A stretch of 64,000 nucleotides of DNA from the NCBI RefSeq assembly GCF_000280925.3, contig NZ_CP012109.1:7088501-7152500 (forward strand). Direction: 5' to 3'. Source of the stretch: Myxococcus hansupus. Lineage in GTDB: Bacteria; Myxococcota; Myxococcia; Myxococcales; Myxococcaceae. This document shows positions 19,032 through 28,031 of this stretch, in pieces. The notes below the pieces were generated by a model. It searched no databases, was not told the origin of the DNA, and saw only the letters and a list, made by a program, of their open reading frames with translations. Every line of letters starts with the position of its first letter. The stretch's first letter is position 1. Position numbers and translations under genes: made by a program.

Positions 19032-20640
19032 GCGGCTCCAGCCGGTAGTGGCGCAGCGGCTGCGCCACGTTCTTCACGTGCGTCTCCGACAGGGGCCCGA
19101 AGCGCAGGCTCCGGAAGAAGGGCTCGTCCGAGCCCTTCAACGTGTCGTGAACGCTGTCCATCACCAGCGTCTCCCGGAAGCCCGCCAGTGACTGGAGGCG
19201 TGCCGTCTGGTTCATGCCGCTGGAGAAGGCCGTGTACTGACGGTTGGGCCCGAAGAGGCCGCAGTTCGCATGGGCCAGGTTGACGCCCACGGACACGCCC
19301 AGGCCGGGCAGCTTCACGCGCTCGCACAGCGCGGCCACTTCCTCGCGCGCGCCCAGTGACGCGGTGAAGGCCTGGATGTCCCGCGCGGCGCGCACCGCGT
19401 CCCGCGCGCGCGCATGAAGCGAGTTCTTGAAGAACGGCGGCCCGAAGAGGCCGATGACGCAGTCACCGACCATCTTGTCGAACACGCCGCCGTGCTCCCA
19501 GATGCAGCCCACGGCGCGCTGGCTCCACTCGTCCACGAAGCGGCCGATGCTCCGAGGGCTGTCGAAGCCCTGCTCGCAGATGCGGGTGAAGCCGTTGATG
19601 TCCGCGAAGAGGATGCCCACCTCCTGGTCCTGCGCCCGCAGGTGCTGGGCATAGGCCGGGTCCTGCAACAACGCGTCGATGACCGCGTTGGGGAAGAACT
19701 GCGACAGGTGGATGCGCTCGCGGTGGTAGTCCTGGAGGCGCTGGCTCAGCGTGGACGCCAGGACCCGGATGAGGTCCATGGCGTAGGTGGAGAAGCCCTC
19801 GTCGTTCCAGACGACAATCTTCCCCAGCGGCCCCTGCGACGCGGCGCCGGAGATGAGCACGGCCTCGGTGGTGCGGCCGGTGAAGAGGGGGCGCAGCGCG
19901 GCCTCCTCGCCCCGGAGCAGCCGGGGGCCGTGCTGACGGATGGCCGCCTCCAGTCCCGTGTGGGGCTGCTCGCCGCTTTCGAACTCCAGGTGCCCGCCGC
20001 GGTAGGTGCGGTAGTGCAGCACGTGCGGCTGCACCGCGTCCCGGTACAGCAGCAGGAAGCCCGGCAGGCGCACGTGCTGGGACAGCGTCAGCACGGCCAG
20101 GTCCATGCCCGCCTCGAACACGGGGTTGGCCAGGTGGCGGTTGCACTGGAGGATGAGCTGGTGCTTCTCCGACGCGGTGTGCACCAGGCACAGCACGGTG
20201 TCGAGCTGCTCGGCCACCGTGTCCAGGATGCGCAGCAGGCGCGCGGACGTTTCGGGCGCGGTGGCGTCGCCGGGGAAGAGCAAGCCGAAGGTGCCCACGC
20301 GGCTGCCGGCCACGTCCAGCGGCTGGCTGACCAGCGTGTCCTCGCCCAGGCGGCTGACGCCCGTGGACTCCGCCAGGAGCGCGCCGGGATGGCAGTCACT
20401 CCAGTCGCCCTCGGTCCACGTCTGCTCCACCAGCTCCTCGTCACGCGTGGTGATGGCCGCGGCCTTGGCGCCGGTGAGCGCGAGCACGCGCGGGAAGCAG
20501 CGCCGAAAGGTCCGCGTCAGCGTCTCGCGTTCTCGCAGGCCCTCCTCCAGGAGGTCATCCACGGCGCGGTGCAGCGCGCGCAGGGCCTTGTACTCCTCCA
20601 GCGTGATGTCGGTGGGCGACGGGTACGGCGGGTTCGTCAT
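19021..20640 (-). CDS. GAF-domain class III adenylate/guanylate cyclase-like protein
   Basis: A 539-residue soluble protein. A GAF-like sensor region covers about 20-310. The C-terminal class III cyclase domain carries the metal-binding FADINGFT at about 343 and FDKMVGDCVIGLFGPPF at about 375-390. A segment near 467 (YTAFSSGMNQTARLQ) keeps the transition-state Asn and Arg, but has Ser where adenylate cyclases have the base-specifying Asp. Nucleotide product is therefore uncertain. It starts 34 bp after a CpdA-like phosphodiesterase gene on the same strand, so synthesis and breakdown of a cyclic nucleotide may be coupled. Confidence 0.88.
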   Translation of the reverse strand: MTNPPYPSPTDITLEEYKALRALHRAVDDLLEEGLRERETLTRTFRRCFPRVLALTGAKAAAITTRDEELVEQTWTEGDWSDCHPGALLAESTGVSRLGEDTLVSQPLDVAGSRVGTFGLLFPGDATAPETSARLLRILDTVAEQLDTVLCLVHTASEKHQLILQCNRHLANPVFEAGMDLAVLTLSQHVRLPGFLLLYRDAVQPHVLHYRTYRGGHLEFESGEQPHTGLEAAIRQHGPRLLRGEEAALRPLFTGRTTEAVLISGAASQGPLGKIVVWNDEGFSTYAMDLIRVLASTLSQRLQDYHRERIHLSQFFPNAVIDALLQDPAYAQHLRAQDQEVGILFADINGFTRICEQGFDSPRSIGRFVDEWSQRAVGCIWEHGGVFDKMVGDCVIGLFGPPFFKNSLHARARDAVRAARDIQAFTASLGAREEVAALCERVKLPGLGVSVGVNLAHANCGLFGPNRQYTAFSSGMNQTARLQSLAGFRETLVMDSVHDTLKGSDEPFFRSLRFGPLSETHVKNVAQPLRHYRLEPLTP

Positions 20641-20674
20641 GGACTGACGTTCTAGCGCCGCCCGGGTGGTGCTG

Positions 20675-21529
20675 TCACAGAACGGGCGTGTATTGCTGGC
20701 CGCCCGTTATCTGCCCGCCCGCCACGTCGATGAGCCAGTAGCCCTCGTTCCCGGCCTCCGTGGAGGACCCCGCTCCGAAGACATGGGGGCGCTCGGCGGT
20801 GGCGGGGTGGTGGTAGCGGTGGTGGATGTGGCCATGCAGCACCGCGTAACGAGGCCCTGGCAACAGCCGCAGCAGCGCGTCCGCGTCCCGCAGGCCGTGG
20901 TGCCAGCGGTCCGGGCGGCCCTTCGGGTTGAGCGGCGCGTGGTGCACCGTCACCAGGACGGCGCGGCCCGCCAGCCGGGCGTCCTTCACCAGCGCGGCCA
21001 GGCCCTCGAGCTGGGCCGGCCCGATGACGCCGTAGGACAGCCCCGGCGCGTGGGGAACGCGGGCGGACAGCAGGCCCACCACCGCGGCCTCGGTGCCCAC
21101 CAGGCGGACGAAGGGGAAGGCGCCCTCGCGGCGGTACTCGGGCAGGTCGCTTTCCAGCAGGTGACCGAAGTGCCGCGCGAAGCGGCCGGTGCGGTGGCTC
21201 CCCGGGGTGAAGACGTCGTGGTTGCCGGGGATGACCGTGCACCGCCGTGGGTCATCCGCCAGGGTGCCCAGGGCCCGCCGGGCGCCGAGGAACTCGCCCT
21301 CCAGCGCGTAGGCCGTCAGGTCGCCCGACAGGATGAAGTGGTCCACCTGCCGCGCCTGCGCCTCGGTCGCGATGGCGGCCAGCGTTCTCGGCGCTTGCGC
21401 GTATCGCCTGGCACGGCCGCCCACGGTGAGCTCGGCCAGGGCCACCCAGCGGCGCCAGCCCAGGCGGTGCAACGGCAGGGAGAAGTAGTTCTCGGTGATG
21501 TGGACGTCGGAGCAGTGGGCGATGCGCAT
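20675..21529 (-). CDS. CpdA-like metallophosphoesterase
   Basis: A 284-residue calcineurin-like phosphoesterase with the complete dinuclear-metal signature: D8-x-H10 (SDVHIT), SGD70, GNH (N103, H104), an isolated HH in VTVHHAPLNP, and GHIHHRYHH near the C-terminus. Length and order match the class III cAMP phosphodiesterase (CpdA/Icc) group, although related enzymes act on other phosphodiesters. It is upstream of a cyclase gene in the same orientation and divergent from gluQ. The start at 21529 gives MRIAHCSDVH, the usual family start. Confidence 0.9.
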   Translation of the reverse strand: MRIAHCSDVHITENYFSLPLHRLGWRRWVALAELTVGGRARRYAQAPRTLAAIATEAQARQVDHFILSGDLTAYALEGEFLGARRALGTLADDPRRCTVIPGNHDVFTPGSHRTGRFARHFGHLLESDLPEYRREGAFPFVRLVGTEAAVVGLLSARVPHAPGLSYGVIGPAQLEGLAALVKDARLAGRAVLVTVHHAPLNPKGRPDRWHHGLRDADALLRLLPGPRYAVLHGHIHHRYHHPATAERPHVFGAGSSTEAGNEGYWLIDVAGGQITGGQQYTPVL

Positions 21530-21640
21530 CAACGGATTCCGCCAATCTCGACCAACGTAGCATCCGCCCCCGGGAGCGTCGACGAAGCAGGCCACGGGCA
21601 CTGCACCGCTCCTCCGCGTCGGTTATCGTCCCCCGCGACG

Positions 21641-22612
21641 ATGACCCGCACCGCGAGCACGCCTGCCTCCCCCCTCTGCGGACGCTTCGCGCCCAGCCCC
21701 ACCGGGCGCATGCATCTGGGCAACATCCGCAGCGCGCTGCTCGGCTGGCTTCAGGCGCGCGCGGTGGGAGGCCGCTTCCTGCTGCGCATCGAGGACCTGG
21801 ACCGTGCGCGCTGCAAGCCCCAGTACGTGGAGGACCTGCTGCGCGACCTCGCGTGGCTGGGGCTCGACTGGGACGAGACGGCGCTGTTCCAGAGCCAGCG
21901 CGATGACGTCTACCGCGACGCGCAGGCCCGGCTGGAGCGCGAGGACCTCGTGTATCCGTGCTTCTGCACCCGCGCGGAGATTGCACGGGCCGCCAGCGCG
22001 CCGCATGGGCTCTCCGACGAAGGACCTCGTTACCCCGGCACCTGCGCGCGCCTCACCCGGGAGCAGATCTCCGAGCGCGCTCGCACCCGCGCCCCGGCGT
22101 ACCGCTTTCGCGCGCGCCCCGGTGAGGTGCGATTCGAGGATGGACTGCAAGGTCCCTACGCGCAGGACGTGGACGTGGTGGTGGGTGACTTCGTGGTGCG
22201 CCGCAACGACGGCGTGGCCAGCTATCAGCTCGCGGTGGTGGTGGATGACGCGGCGACGGACATCACCCACGTCCTTCGCGGCGATGACCTGCTGTCCTCC
22301 ACGCCCCGGCAGCTCCAGCTCTACGCGGCGCTGGGGCTGCGCGCGCCGGACTTCCTGCACGTGCCGCTGGTGCTGGGTGAAGACGGCAAGCGGCTCGCCA
22401 AGCGCGAAGGGGCCTTCGCGCTCGCGGAGCTTCGCGAGCGTGGTGTGCCTCCCGAGCGCGTGCTGGGCCTGCTCGCGTCCTGGAGCGGGCTCGGCGACGG
22501 AGCGCCCGTGACGCTGGCCGAACTGGTGCGTGACTTTCGCCCCGAAGCGCTGCCCCGTGAACCCGTCACCACCAGCGAGACCGCGCTCCAGACGGCACTC
22601 GGCCTGTGCTGA
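21641..22612 (+). CDS. gluQ: glutamyl-Q tRNA(Asp) synthetase
   Basis: Activates glutamate without tRNA and attaches it to queuosine in the tRNA(Asp) anticodon. The 323-residue product corresponds to a glutamyl-tRNA synthetase catalytic domain lacking the anticodon-binding domain. It shows GRFAPSPTGRMHLGNIRSAL (HIGH-type motif), LRIEDLD, a zinc-binding C107-x-C109 ... Y131-x3-C135 set as in E. coli YadB, LRGDDLLSSTPRQ and a KRLAKREGA motif in place of KMSKS. ATG 21641 is the first start after the divergent promoter region. Confidence 0.93.
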   Translation: MTRTASTPASPLCGRFAPSPTGRMHLGNIRSALLGWLQARAVGGRFLLRIEDLDRARCKPQYVEDLLRDLAWLGLDWDETALFQSQRDDVYRDAQARLEREDLVYPCFCTRAEIARAASAPHGLSDEGPRYPGTCARLTREQISERARTRAPAYRFRARPGEVRFEDGLQGPYAQDVDVVVGDFVVRRNDGVASYQLAVVVDDAATDITHVLRGDDLLSSTPRQLQLYAALGLRAPDFLHVPLVLGEDGKRLAKREGAFALAELRERGVPPERVLGLLASWSGLGDGAPVTLAELVRDFRPEALPREPVTTSETALQTALGLC

Positions 22613-22832
22613 GCTTCCTCCCCGCGGCCCTGCCCCGCTCGCCTGGCGCGACCACCCAGGGCGTACTCTCAAAGGCACTCGGCCAGGAGTGAGCCACCGC
22701 GCCGCGCTCCCCCGCGTGGGGGCATTCAGGCGTGGTGGAATCGTGCGTCCTTCGCCCCATGGCCATGTTTGCCGCGAACATGAGCGTCTTCTGCTCGCAG
22801 GGGCGCTCCCTCGCATCAGGAGGGGCAGCACC

Positions 22833-23789
22833 ATGGCAGCCATCGTCGAGAACCAAGCGCCCGGCGTCATCCCGGCCGTCGCGGGCAATCCCTACAAGCT
22901 GAGCTGGGGCGCCATCTTTGGCGGCGCATTCGTCGCCATGGGCCTGTGGATTCTCCTCTACTCGCTCGGGTTGGCATTGGGCCTCTCCTCGGTGAACCCC
23001 AATGACCCGTCCAGCGCCCGGGCGGCGGGTATCGGCACCGGTATCTGGAGCGTCATCGCGCCCCTCATCGCGCTGTTCTGCGGCGGCTTCGTCGCCGCGC
23101 GCTCGGCGGGCCGGTTGGACAAGGGCGGCGGCGCGCTGCACGGCGCGGTGATGTGGGGCCTGACGACGCTGGTGAGCGTCGCCCTGCTGGGCATGCTGCT
23201 CTCCACGGTGCTGAGCACCGTGCTGCGCGCGGGCGGTGCGGTGGTGGGCGCCACGGGCGCGGCGGTGGCGGGCGCGGCCTCCGGTGGTGGACAGGCCGCG
23301 CAGGCCTTCGGATTGGACGCCAATGACGCGCTGGCCCCCATCAACCGGCGACTCCAGGCGGAGGGCAAGCCGACCATCACCGCCAATCAGCTCCAGGCCG
23401 CCACCTCCGACATCATCACCACGGCCGTGCGCACGGGCGAGCTCGACCGGGAGGTGCTCGTCTCCTCCATCGCGGACAACACGCGCCTGACGCGACAGGA
23501 CTCGGAGGAGGTCGCGGACCGGGTGAACCAGCAGTTCACCGCGTTCAAGGGCAAGGTCGGTCAGGTGGGCCAACAGGTGCAGCAGGGCGCGCTCCAGGCC
23601 GCGGAGCCCACCAGCCGCGTCTTCTGGGGCATCTTCGGCTCGCTGCTGCTGGGACTCATCTCCGCGGTGATCGGCGCCACGCTGGGCGTGAGCCGCCGCC
23701 AGCGCATCGCCGCCGAGGGCGCCGTCATCACCACCTCGCCCCCGCGCCCCACCGAGCCCATCGGCCCTCGACGCGAGGTGTACCCGTAG
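22833..23789 (+). CDS. multi-pass membrane protein of unknown function
   Basis: A 318-residue inner-membrane protein with a good ribosome binding site (AGGAGGGG at 22818-22825) before ATG 22833. Predicted helices lie at about 25-50, 62-85, 100-150 (Gly/Ala/Val-rich) and 270-295. Between the third and fourth lies a soluble segment of about 120 residues rich in Gln/Ala (INRRLQAEGKPTITANQLQAATSD) with amphipathic helices. The N-terminal WGAIFGGAFVAMGLWILLY resembles YrzE/TIGR04086-like membrane domains. Function unknown. Confidence 0.78.
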   Translation: MAAIVENQAPGVIPAVAGNPYKLSWGAIFGGAFVAMGLWILLYSLGLALGLSSVNPNDPSSARAAGIGTGIWSVIAPLIALFCGGFVAARSAGRLDKGGGALHGAVMWGLTTLVSVALLGMLLSTVLSTVLRAGGAVVGATGAAVAGAASGGGQAAQAFGLDANDALAPINRRLQAEGKPTITANQLQAATSDIITTAVRTGELDREVLVSSIADNTRLTRQDSEEVADRVNQQFTAFKGKVGQVGQQVQQGALQAAEPTSRVFWGIFGSLLLGLISAVIGATLGVSRRQRIAAEGAVITTSPPRPTEPIGPRREVYP

Positions 23790-23802
23790 GCGTCTCACGC
23801 AC

Positions 23803-23841
23803 GACGGCGCGCGGGCCCCACGCCGGCGCCCGCGCGCCGTC
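23803..23841 (+). terminator. strong terminator hairpin
   Basis: GACGGCGCGCGGGC at 23803-23816 and GCCCGCGCGCCGTC at 23828-23841 form a perfect 14-bp GC stem with an 11-base loop, 14 bases after the stop of the membrane-protein gene. No T-run follows. Confidence 0.7.
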
Positions 23842-23974
23842 CGCTTCCACACACTCCCCGGCGCCCCCGCATGCGGGCCTGGGCTAACATCCACTCCGAC
23901 GCGGCGTCGGGCACGAGCCCCCGGCGCCCTCCCGCGCTGGCGCCTCGCCCGGCGCGCCTTTCGGGGGGATGCAC

Positions 23975-25813
23975 ATGAACCGGAGCACCACGTACCTGCT
24001 GTGCTTGAGCGCGCTCGCGGCCGTCTCCAGCGGCTGCTTCCTGCGGACGGGCTACCTCCTCGACGCGTTGAACACGCCCGGGGACCCAAAGGCCGCGCCG
24101 CTGCCCGTCCCCATCCAGGAGCGCGCCGCGCGCCTCACGCGCAGCCACCTGGTGGATGCCTATGCCGACCCCGCCGAGGCCGCGCGTTGGATGTCCGCGC
24201 TGGGCAACGCCCCCCAGCCCATCCTCGAGCAACTGGGCTGCCTGAAGCAGACGGCCGGAGGCAGCAACAGCGCCTGCTACGAGCAGTTCCTCCACACGGC
24301 CCTGGAGACGCCCTTGTGGGGTGTGCCGCCGAGGCCCACGTCGGTGGACCCCGCCCGCCCCGCGCCAGGCGAAGTGGACGCCGCGCGCTTCCTGGCCAAC
24401 ACGCTGGGCATCGCCGCGTCGCTGTCCGCCCTGCGGGACGCGCAGGGAGACACGGTGCCCCTCCAGGTGCTCTCCCGAGGCATCCGCGAGGGCGCCGAGT
24501 CCGCCGCGCAGTACATCAGCGCCCGCCAGTGGAACCGCACGCTGGGCCGCCCGTCCAACGCCCTGGTCCTCAGCGGCGGCGGCGCCAACGGAGCCTTCAG
24601 CGCGGGTGCCGTCTGGCGGCTGCTCGGCGTGCTGGAGCAGTGCCGTGGCAAGCCCGCGCCGGAGGGCTGCGGGGACGCGCGCATCGACCTGGCCGCGGGC
24701 TCCAGCACCGGCGCGCTCATCAGCACCCTCGTCGACCTGTTCCACACGCCGGGCCACGAGCAGGCCGCGCGCCAACTGCTCATCAGCAACTACACGTGCT
24801 CGGTGGAGTCGGACCTGTACTGCGTCAACAGCACCTGGATTTGGAAGATTGCCTCGGACCTGCGCGGGCTGGTCCAGTTCGACGGCGTCTACGGCAAGCT
24901 GCGCGCCGCGGTGGTCCCCGAGCAGCTCACCAACGGCACGGAGCTGGTGGCCGTGTCCGTGGACTTCGACACCGGCGATGTCTTCGGCATCAGCGACCAG
25001 GACCCGGCGAACTTCGACCCGAACGCCACGCCCCAGCAGCGAGTGGAGGGCCTCATCAACGGCGTGGTGGCCTCCATCGTCGAGCCCGTGCTCGCGGACC
25101 CGGTGCCGTGGCTGCCGTCGCACACCGGCCGGCTCCAGGGCAGCTTCTACGACGGCGGCGTGCGCTCCGGCTTGCCGCTGCTCCAGGCCGTGCAGCGCGG
25201 CGCCGAGCGCGTGCTGGTCATCTCCACCGGCGGCGTGGAGCCCTCCCCCGAGAGTCCACCCGACAACGCCGTCAGCGTGCTGATGCGCACCATCGACCTG
25301 TTCGTCGCCCAGCCGCGCGTGGGCGAGGTGCAGCAGGGCGAGCTGGCCGCGGTGGGCCGCCGCTTCGCGGAGTACAACGTCTGCGTGGAGCGTCTGGTGA
25401 ACGTGACGGACGCCGCCAGCGCCAACGCCTTCTGCCGCCGCACCGGCACCGGCTTCGTGTCACGCGAGCCCGGCGCGCTCCAGGCGGCCACCAGCATGTG
25501 GCTGGGCTCGGCCCGCTTCGACCAGGTGGCCTCCAGTTGGCGCTCCGCGTGGATGTTCCGGCCGGACTCACAGCTCCAGACGGCCAGCGGCTACGGCTTC
25601 AACCCCGAGGTCATGCGCCCGCTGTTCAAGGAAGGCGTGAAGCACTTCCAACTGCGCTGCCAGGAGGTGCTGCGGCTCTTCGAGATTCAGGGCAGCCTCG
25701 CCGCCGCCGAGTGCGACAAGCCGGTGGACACCGTCGTGTCGGAGGCCGAGGCGCGGTTCGCGCCGCTGGCCCAGTGCACGCAGGGCAAGCCAGAGCAACG
25801 TTCGTGCGAATGA
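23975..25813 (+). CDS. patatin-like phospholipase lipoprotein
   Basis: A 612-residue lipoprotein: signal peptide with lipobox VSSGC, an N-terminal helical region of about 170 residues, then a patatin domain. The patatin domain has the oxyanion loop GGGANGAFSAG at about 202, the nucleophile Ser244 in GSSTG, and the DGG motif of the catalytic Ser-Asp dyad (YDGGVRSGLPL at about 391). Patatins hydrolyse acyl esters of phospholipids. Lipid anchoring suggests action at the envelope. ATG 23969 is an alternative two codons upstream; 23975 has the better ribosome binding site spacing. The C-terminal 150 residues after the catalytic Asp are of unknown role. Confidence 0.9.
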   Translation: MNRSTTYLLCLSALAAVSSGCFLRTGYLLDALNTPGDPKAAPLPVPIQERAARLTRSHLVDAYADPAEAARWMSALGNAPQPILEQLGCLKQTAGGSNSACYEQFLHTALETPLWGVPPRPTSVDPARPAPGEVDAARFLANTLGIAASLSALRDAQGDTVPLQVLSRGIREGAESAAQYISARQWNRTLGRPSNALVLSGGGANGAFSAGAVWRLLGVLEQCRGKPAPEGCGDARIDLAAGSSTGALISTLVDLFHTPGHEQAARQLLISNYTCSVESDLYCVNSTWIWKIASDLRGLVQFDGVYGKLRAAVVPEQLTNGTELVAVSVDFDTGDVFGISDQDPANFDPNATPQQRVEGLINGVVASIVEPVLADPVPWLPSHTGRLQGSFYDGGVRSGLPLLQAVQRGAERVLVISTGGVEPSPESPPDNAVSVLMRTIDLFVAQPRVGEVQQGELAAVGRRFAEYNVCVERLVNVTDAASANAFCRRTGTGFVSREPGALQAATSMWLGSARFDQVASSWRSAWMFRPDSQLQTASGYGFNPEVMRPLFKEGVKHFQLRCQEVLRLFEIQGSLAAAECDKPVDTVVSEAEARFAPLAQCTQGKPEQRSCE

Positions 25814-25841
25814 GTCCTGGAGGCATATCCTCCAGGAGCCC

Positions 25842-26498
25842 ATGTCCGACCGGTCGTCACTCATCCGTTGGCTCGTCATTCCCGGCGTGAGCCTGGGCGT
25901 GCTCATCCTGAGCGCGGCCCTCTCCTACTGGCTCACGCGCCCCGTCCACGTCGAGCCACCGCCACCGGAACCTCCGCCTCCTGTCGAAGCGCCCCCCGCC
26001 GCGCCCCAGCCCGACGTGCGCGCCATTCCCACGCCGGGCCTGACACCGCCGGACACGACGCCCCCGCCGGTGCTGCCCCCGCCCTCCTTCCCTTCGTCCC
26101 AGCGCGTGGTGCCCACGCCGCCTCCACCGTCGGGGGACCCCCGGCGCGTGGTGGAGGTGGAGCCCGTCATCGAGTCCACCTCCGGCCGCATCCACGCGGA
26201 CGACATCCGCGCCGCCATCCAGGCCGTGACTCCGCTCGTGCAGCAATGTTTCGAGGACGCGGCACAACGCAACCGCGGTCCGCAGACAGTGAAACTGCGC
26301 TTCACCGTGGAGGCGGGCCGGGAGGGCGGCGTGATGAGCGCCGGAGAGCTGGTGTCGAGCACCATTCCGGACCCCTTCGTGCAGGCGTGCGCCCTGGACT
26401 CGCTGCTGGACGTCCGGTTCCCCGCCCCCTTTGGCGGCGGCAAGGCCCAGGTCGTCTACCCCTTCGAGTTCCGAGTGCCCGGGGACACTGGCCGGTAG
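25842..26498 (+). CDS. AgmX/PglI C-terminal domain protein (TonB-like)
   Basis: A 218-residue protein with one N-terminal membrane anchor (about 10-31) and a long Pro-rich linker (about 36-105). Its C-terminal domain of the myxobacterial AgmX/PglI type has the signature I-x-A-V-T-P-L-V-Q-Q-C-F at about 128, VKLRFTVEAG, DPFVQACALDSLL with a second Cys, and a final PFEFRVP. The layout is TonB-like: inner-membrane anchor, periplasm-spanning linker, small terminal domain. AgmX and PglI belong to gliding-motility gene sets in Myxococcus, but many paralogues exist, so a motility role is not implied. It follows the patatin gene by 28 bp. Confidence 0.8.
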   Translation: MSDRSSLIRWLVIPGVSLGVLILSAALSYWLTRPVHVEPPPPEPPPPVEAPPAAPQPDVRAIPTPGLTPPDTTPPPVLPPPSFPSSQRVVPTPPPPSGDPRRVVEVEPVIESTSGRIHADDIRAAIQAVTPLVQQCFEDAAQRNRGPQTVKLRFTVEAGREGGVMSAGELVSSTIPDPFVQACALDSLLDVRFPAPFGGGKAQVVYPFEFRVPGDTGR

Positions 26499-26538
26499 GG
26501 CCGGGTTTTGCGTAAGGTGGCAAAGCCCCCGACCCTTC

Positions 26539-27375
26539 ATGCCCGTTACCGTCGAACAGCTCGGTCCTCATGACGCGGAAGCCCTCCGGGGGCTGCTGTC
26601 CAAGGACCCGGTCCACAACCTCTACCTGCTGGGGTTGTTGGAGGAGTTCGGCATCGCCCCCCAGGGCCGGGTGCCCTTCGCCTTCTACGGCCGCTTCGAC
26701 GGCAAGGCCCTCACCGCCGCCGTGTTCGTGGGCGGCGAGGGCGGACTCGTGGTGCCCAGCGCGAGCGACGCCACCGCCACCAGCGTCATCGCGGATGCGC
26801 TGTCCTCGAACCTGAAGCTGCGCTCCACCGTGGGCGACAAGTCCGCCGTGGACGCGCTCTTGCGCAGCCTGGCCCCGGGCAAGCCCCGCCTGTCGCGCAC
26901 GCAGCGGCTGTTCAGCGTGTCCGCGGACGACCTGGGCCCCTTCACCAACCCGCTCTTGCGGCTGGCGAAGGAAGAGGACTTGCCCCGGCTGCTGCCGCTG
27001 GCCCAGGGCTACGTGCGGGAGGTCCACGAGCGCGACCCGCTGGCCGAGGACCCTCGCTTCTACGAGGCCCGCGTCATCCAGCGCGTGCGCCAGCGCCGCA
27101 CCTACGTGCTGGAGGAGAACGGCGCGCTGGTGTTCAAGGTGGACATCGGCAGCCGCTCCCAATACGGCGCGGAGCTGGAGGGCCTCTACACGCTGCCCGC
27201 CGAGCGCAAGAAGGGCCACGCCCTGCTGTGCCTGGGCCAGATTTCCCGCCACCTGCTGTCCTCGCTGCCGCGCCTCACCCTGCGCATCGACGAGCGGGAC
27301 GAGAGCACCGCCCGCATCGCCCGCAAGGTCGGCTACCTGGCCGGACGGACGTGGCGGCTCGTCCTGGTGGACTAG
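26539..27375 (+). CDS. GNAT-family acetyltransferase
   Basis: A 278-residue protein of two alpha/beta halves. The N-terminal half (VHNLYLLGLLEEFG at about 24) resembles the DUF4081 domain often placed before a GNAT domain. The C-terminal half has a GNAT fold with an acetyl-CoA loop (YTLPAERKKGHALLCLGQIS at about 216) and a last strand containing RIARKVGYLAGRTWRL. The substrate is unknown. The gene begins 40 bp after the AgmX-like gene and precedes miaE by 28 bp, all on one strand. Confidence 0.82.
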   Translation: MPVTVEQLGPHDAEALRGLLSKDPVHNLYLLGLLEEFGIAPQGRVPFAFYGRFDGKALTAAVFVGGEGGLVVPSASDATATSVIADALSSNLKLRSTVGDKSAVDALLRSLAPGKPRLSRTQRLFSVSADDLGPFTNPLLRLAKEEDLPRLLPLAQGYVREVHERDPLAEDPRFYEARVIQRVRQRRTYVLEENGALVFKVDIGSRSQYGAELEGLYTLPAERKKGHALLCLGQISRHLLSSLPRLTLRIDERDESTARIARKVGYLAGRTWRLVLVD

Positions 27376-27403
27376 ACGACGGCCGCGTACAGTCCGCGCG
27401 CGC

Positions 27404-28027
27404 ATGAGCCGTCCCACGCCTTCCCGCCGTCCCCTCTCTGGAGAGGGCCCCGTCATCCTCCACGCCGCCACCGACCCGCGCTGGCTGCCGCTGGCACTCG
27501 AGCGGTTCGACGAAGTGCTGGTCGACCATGCCCACTGCGAGAAGAAGGCCGCCGCCAACGCGCTGTCCATGCTCCAGGCGTATCCGGACCTGCCCGGGCT
27601 GCCCTCGCAGATGGCCCGGCTGGCCCGCGAGGAGAGCGCCCACCTGGCCCGCGTCCTGGACTTGATGGCGGCGCGGGGCCTCACGCTGACGAAGGACGCC
27701 GGAGACCCGTATGCCCAGGGCCTCCAGAAGCTGATTCGCACGCCCGCCACCGAGCGCCGCATGGACCGGCTGCTGGTGGCCGCCGTCATCGAAGCCCGCT
27801 CCTGCGAGCGTCTGTCCCTGCTGGCGGAGGGACTCACCGACCCGGCCCTGGCGCGCTTCTACGGCGAGCTGGCGCAGTCCGAGGACGGCCATCAGTCGCT
27901 CTTCTACCGGCTGGCCGTCACCGCGGCCGGCGGCGAGGAGGCCGGCGTGAAGGAGCGGCTGGAGTGGATGCTGGAGCGCGAGGCCCAGGTCGTCACGGAC
28001 GTGGGCCTGCGCGCCGCCATCCACTGA
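27404..28027 (+). CDS. miaE: tRNA-(ms2io6A)-hydroxylase
   Basis: Diiron monooxygenase that hydroxylates the isopentenyl group of 2-methylthio-N6-isopentenyladenosine at tRNA position 37. The 207-residue ferritin-like four-helix protein has paired iron ligands: DHAHCEKKAA at about 43, EESAHLARVLDLM at about 79, EARSCERLSLLA at about 128 and SEDGHQSLFYRL at about 155, matching the two E-x-x-H sets. MiaE is unevenly distributed in bacteria and needs miaA and miaB, which are not in this window. It converges with the SLC13 transporter gene. Confidence 0.9.
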   Translation: MSRPTPSRRPLSGEGPVILHAATDPRWLPLALERFDEVLVDHAHCEKKAAANALSMLQAYPDLPGLPSQMARLAREESAHLARVLDLMAARGLTLTKDAGDPYAQGLQKLIRTPATERRMDRLLVAAVIEARSCERLSLLAEGLTDPALARFYGELAQSEDGHQSLFYRLAVTAAGGEEAGVKERLEWMLEREAQVVTDVGLRAAIH

Positions 28028-28031
28028 CGCG

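Noticed and set aside
26000-26140. Pro-rich low-complexity DNA in the AgmX-like gene
   Set aside because: Codons for a normal TonB-like linker; not a tandem repeat array.
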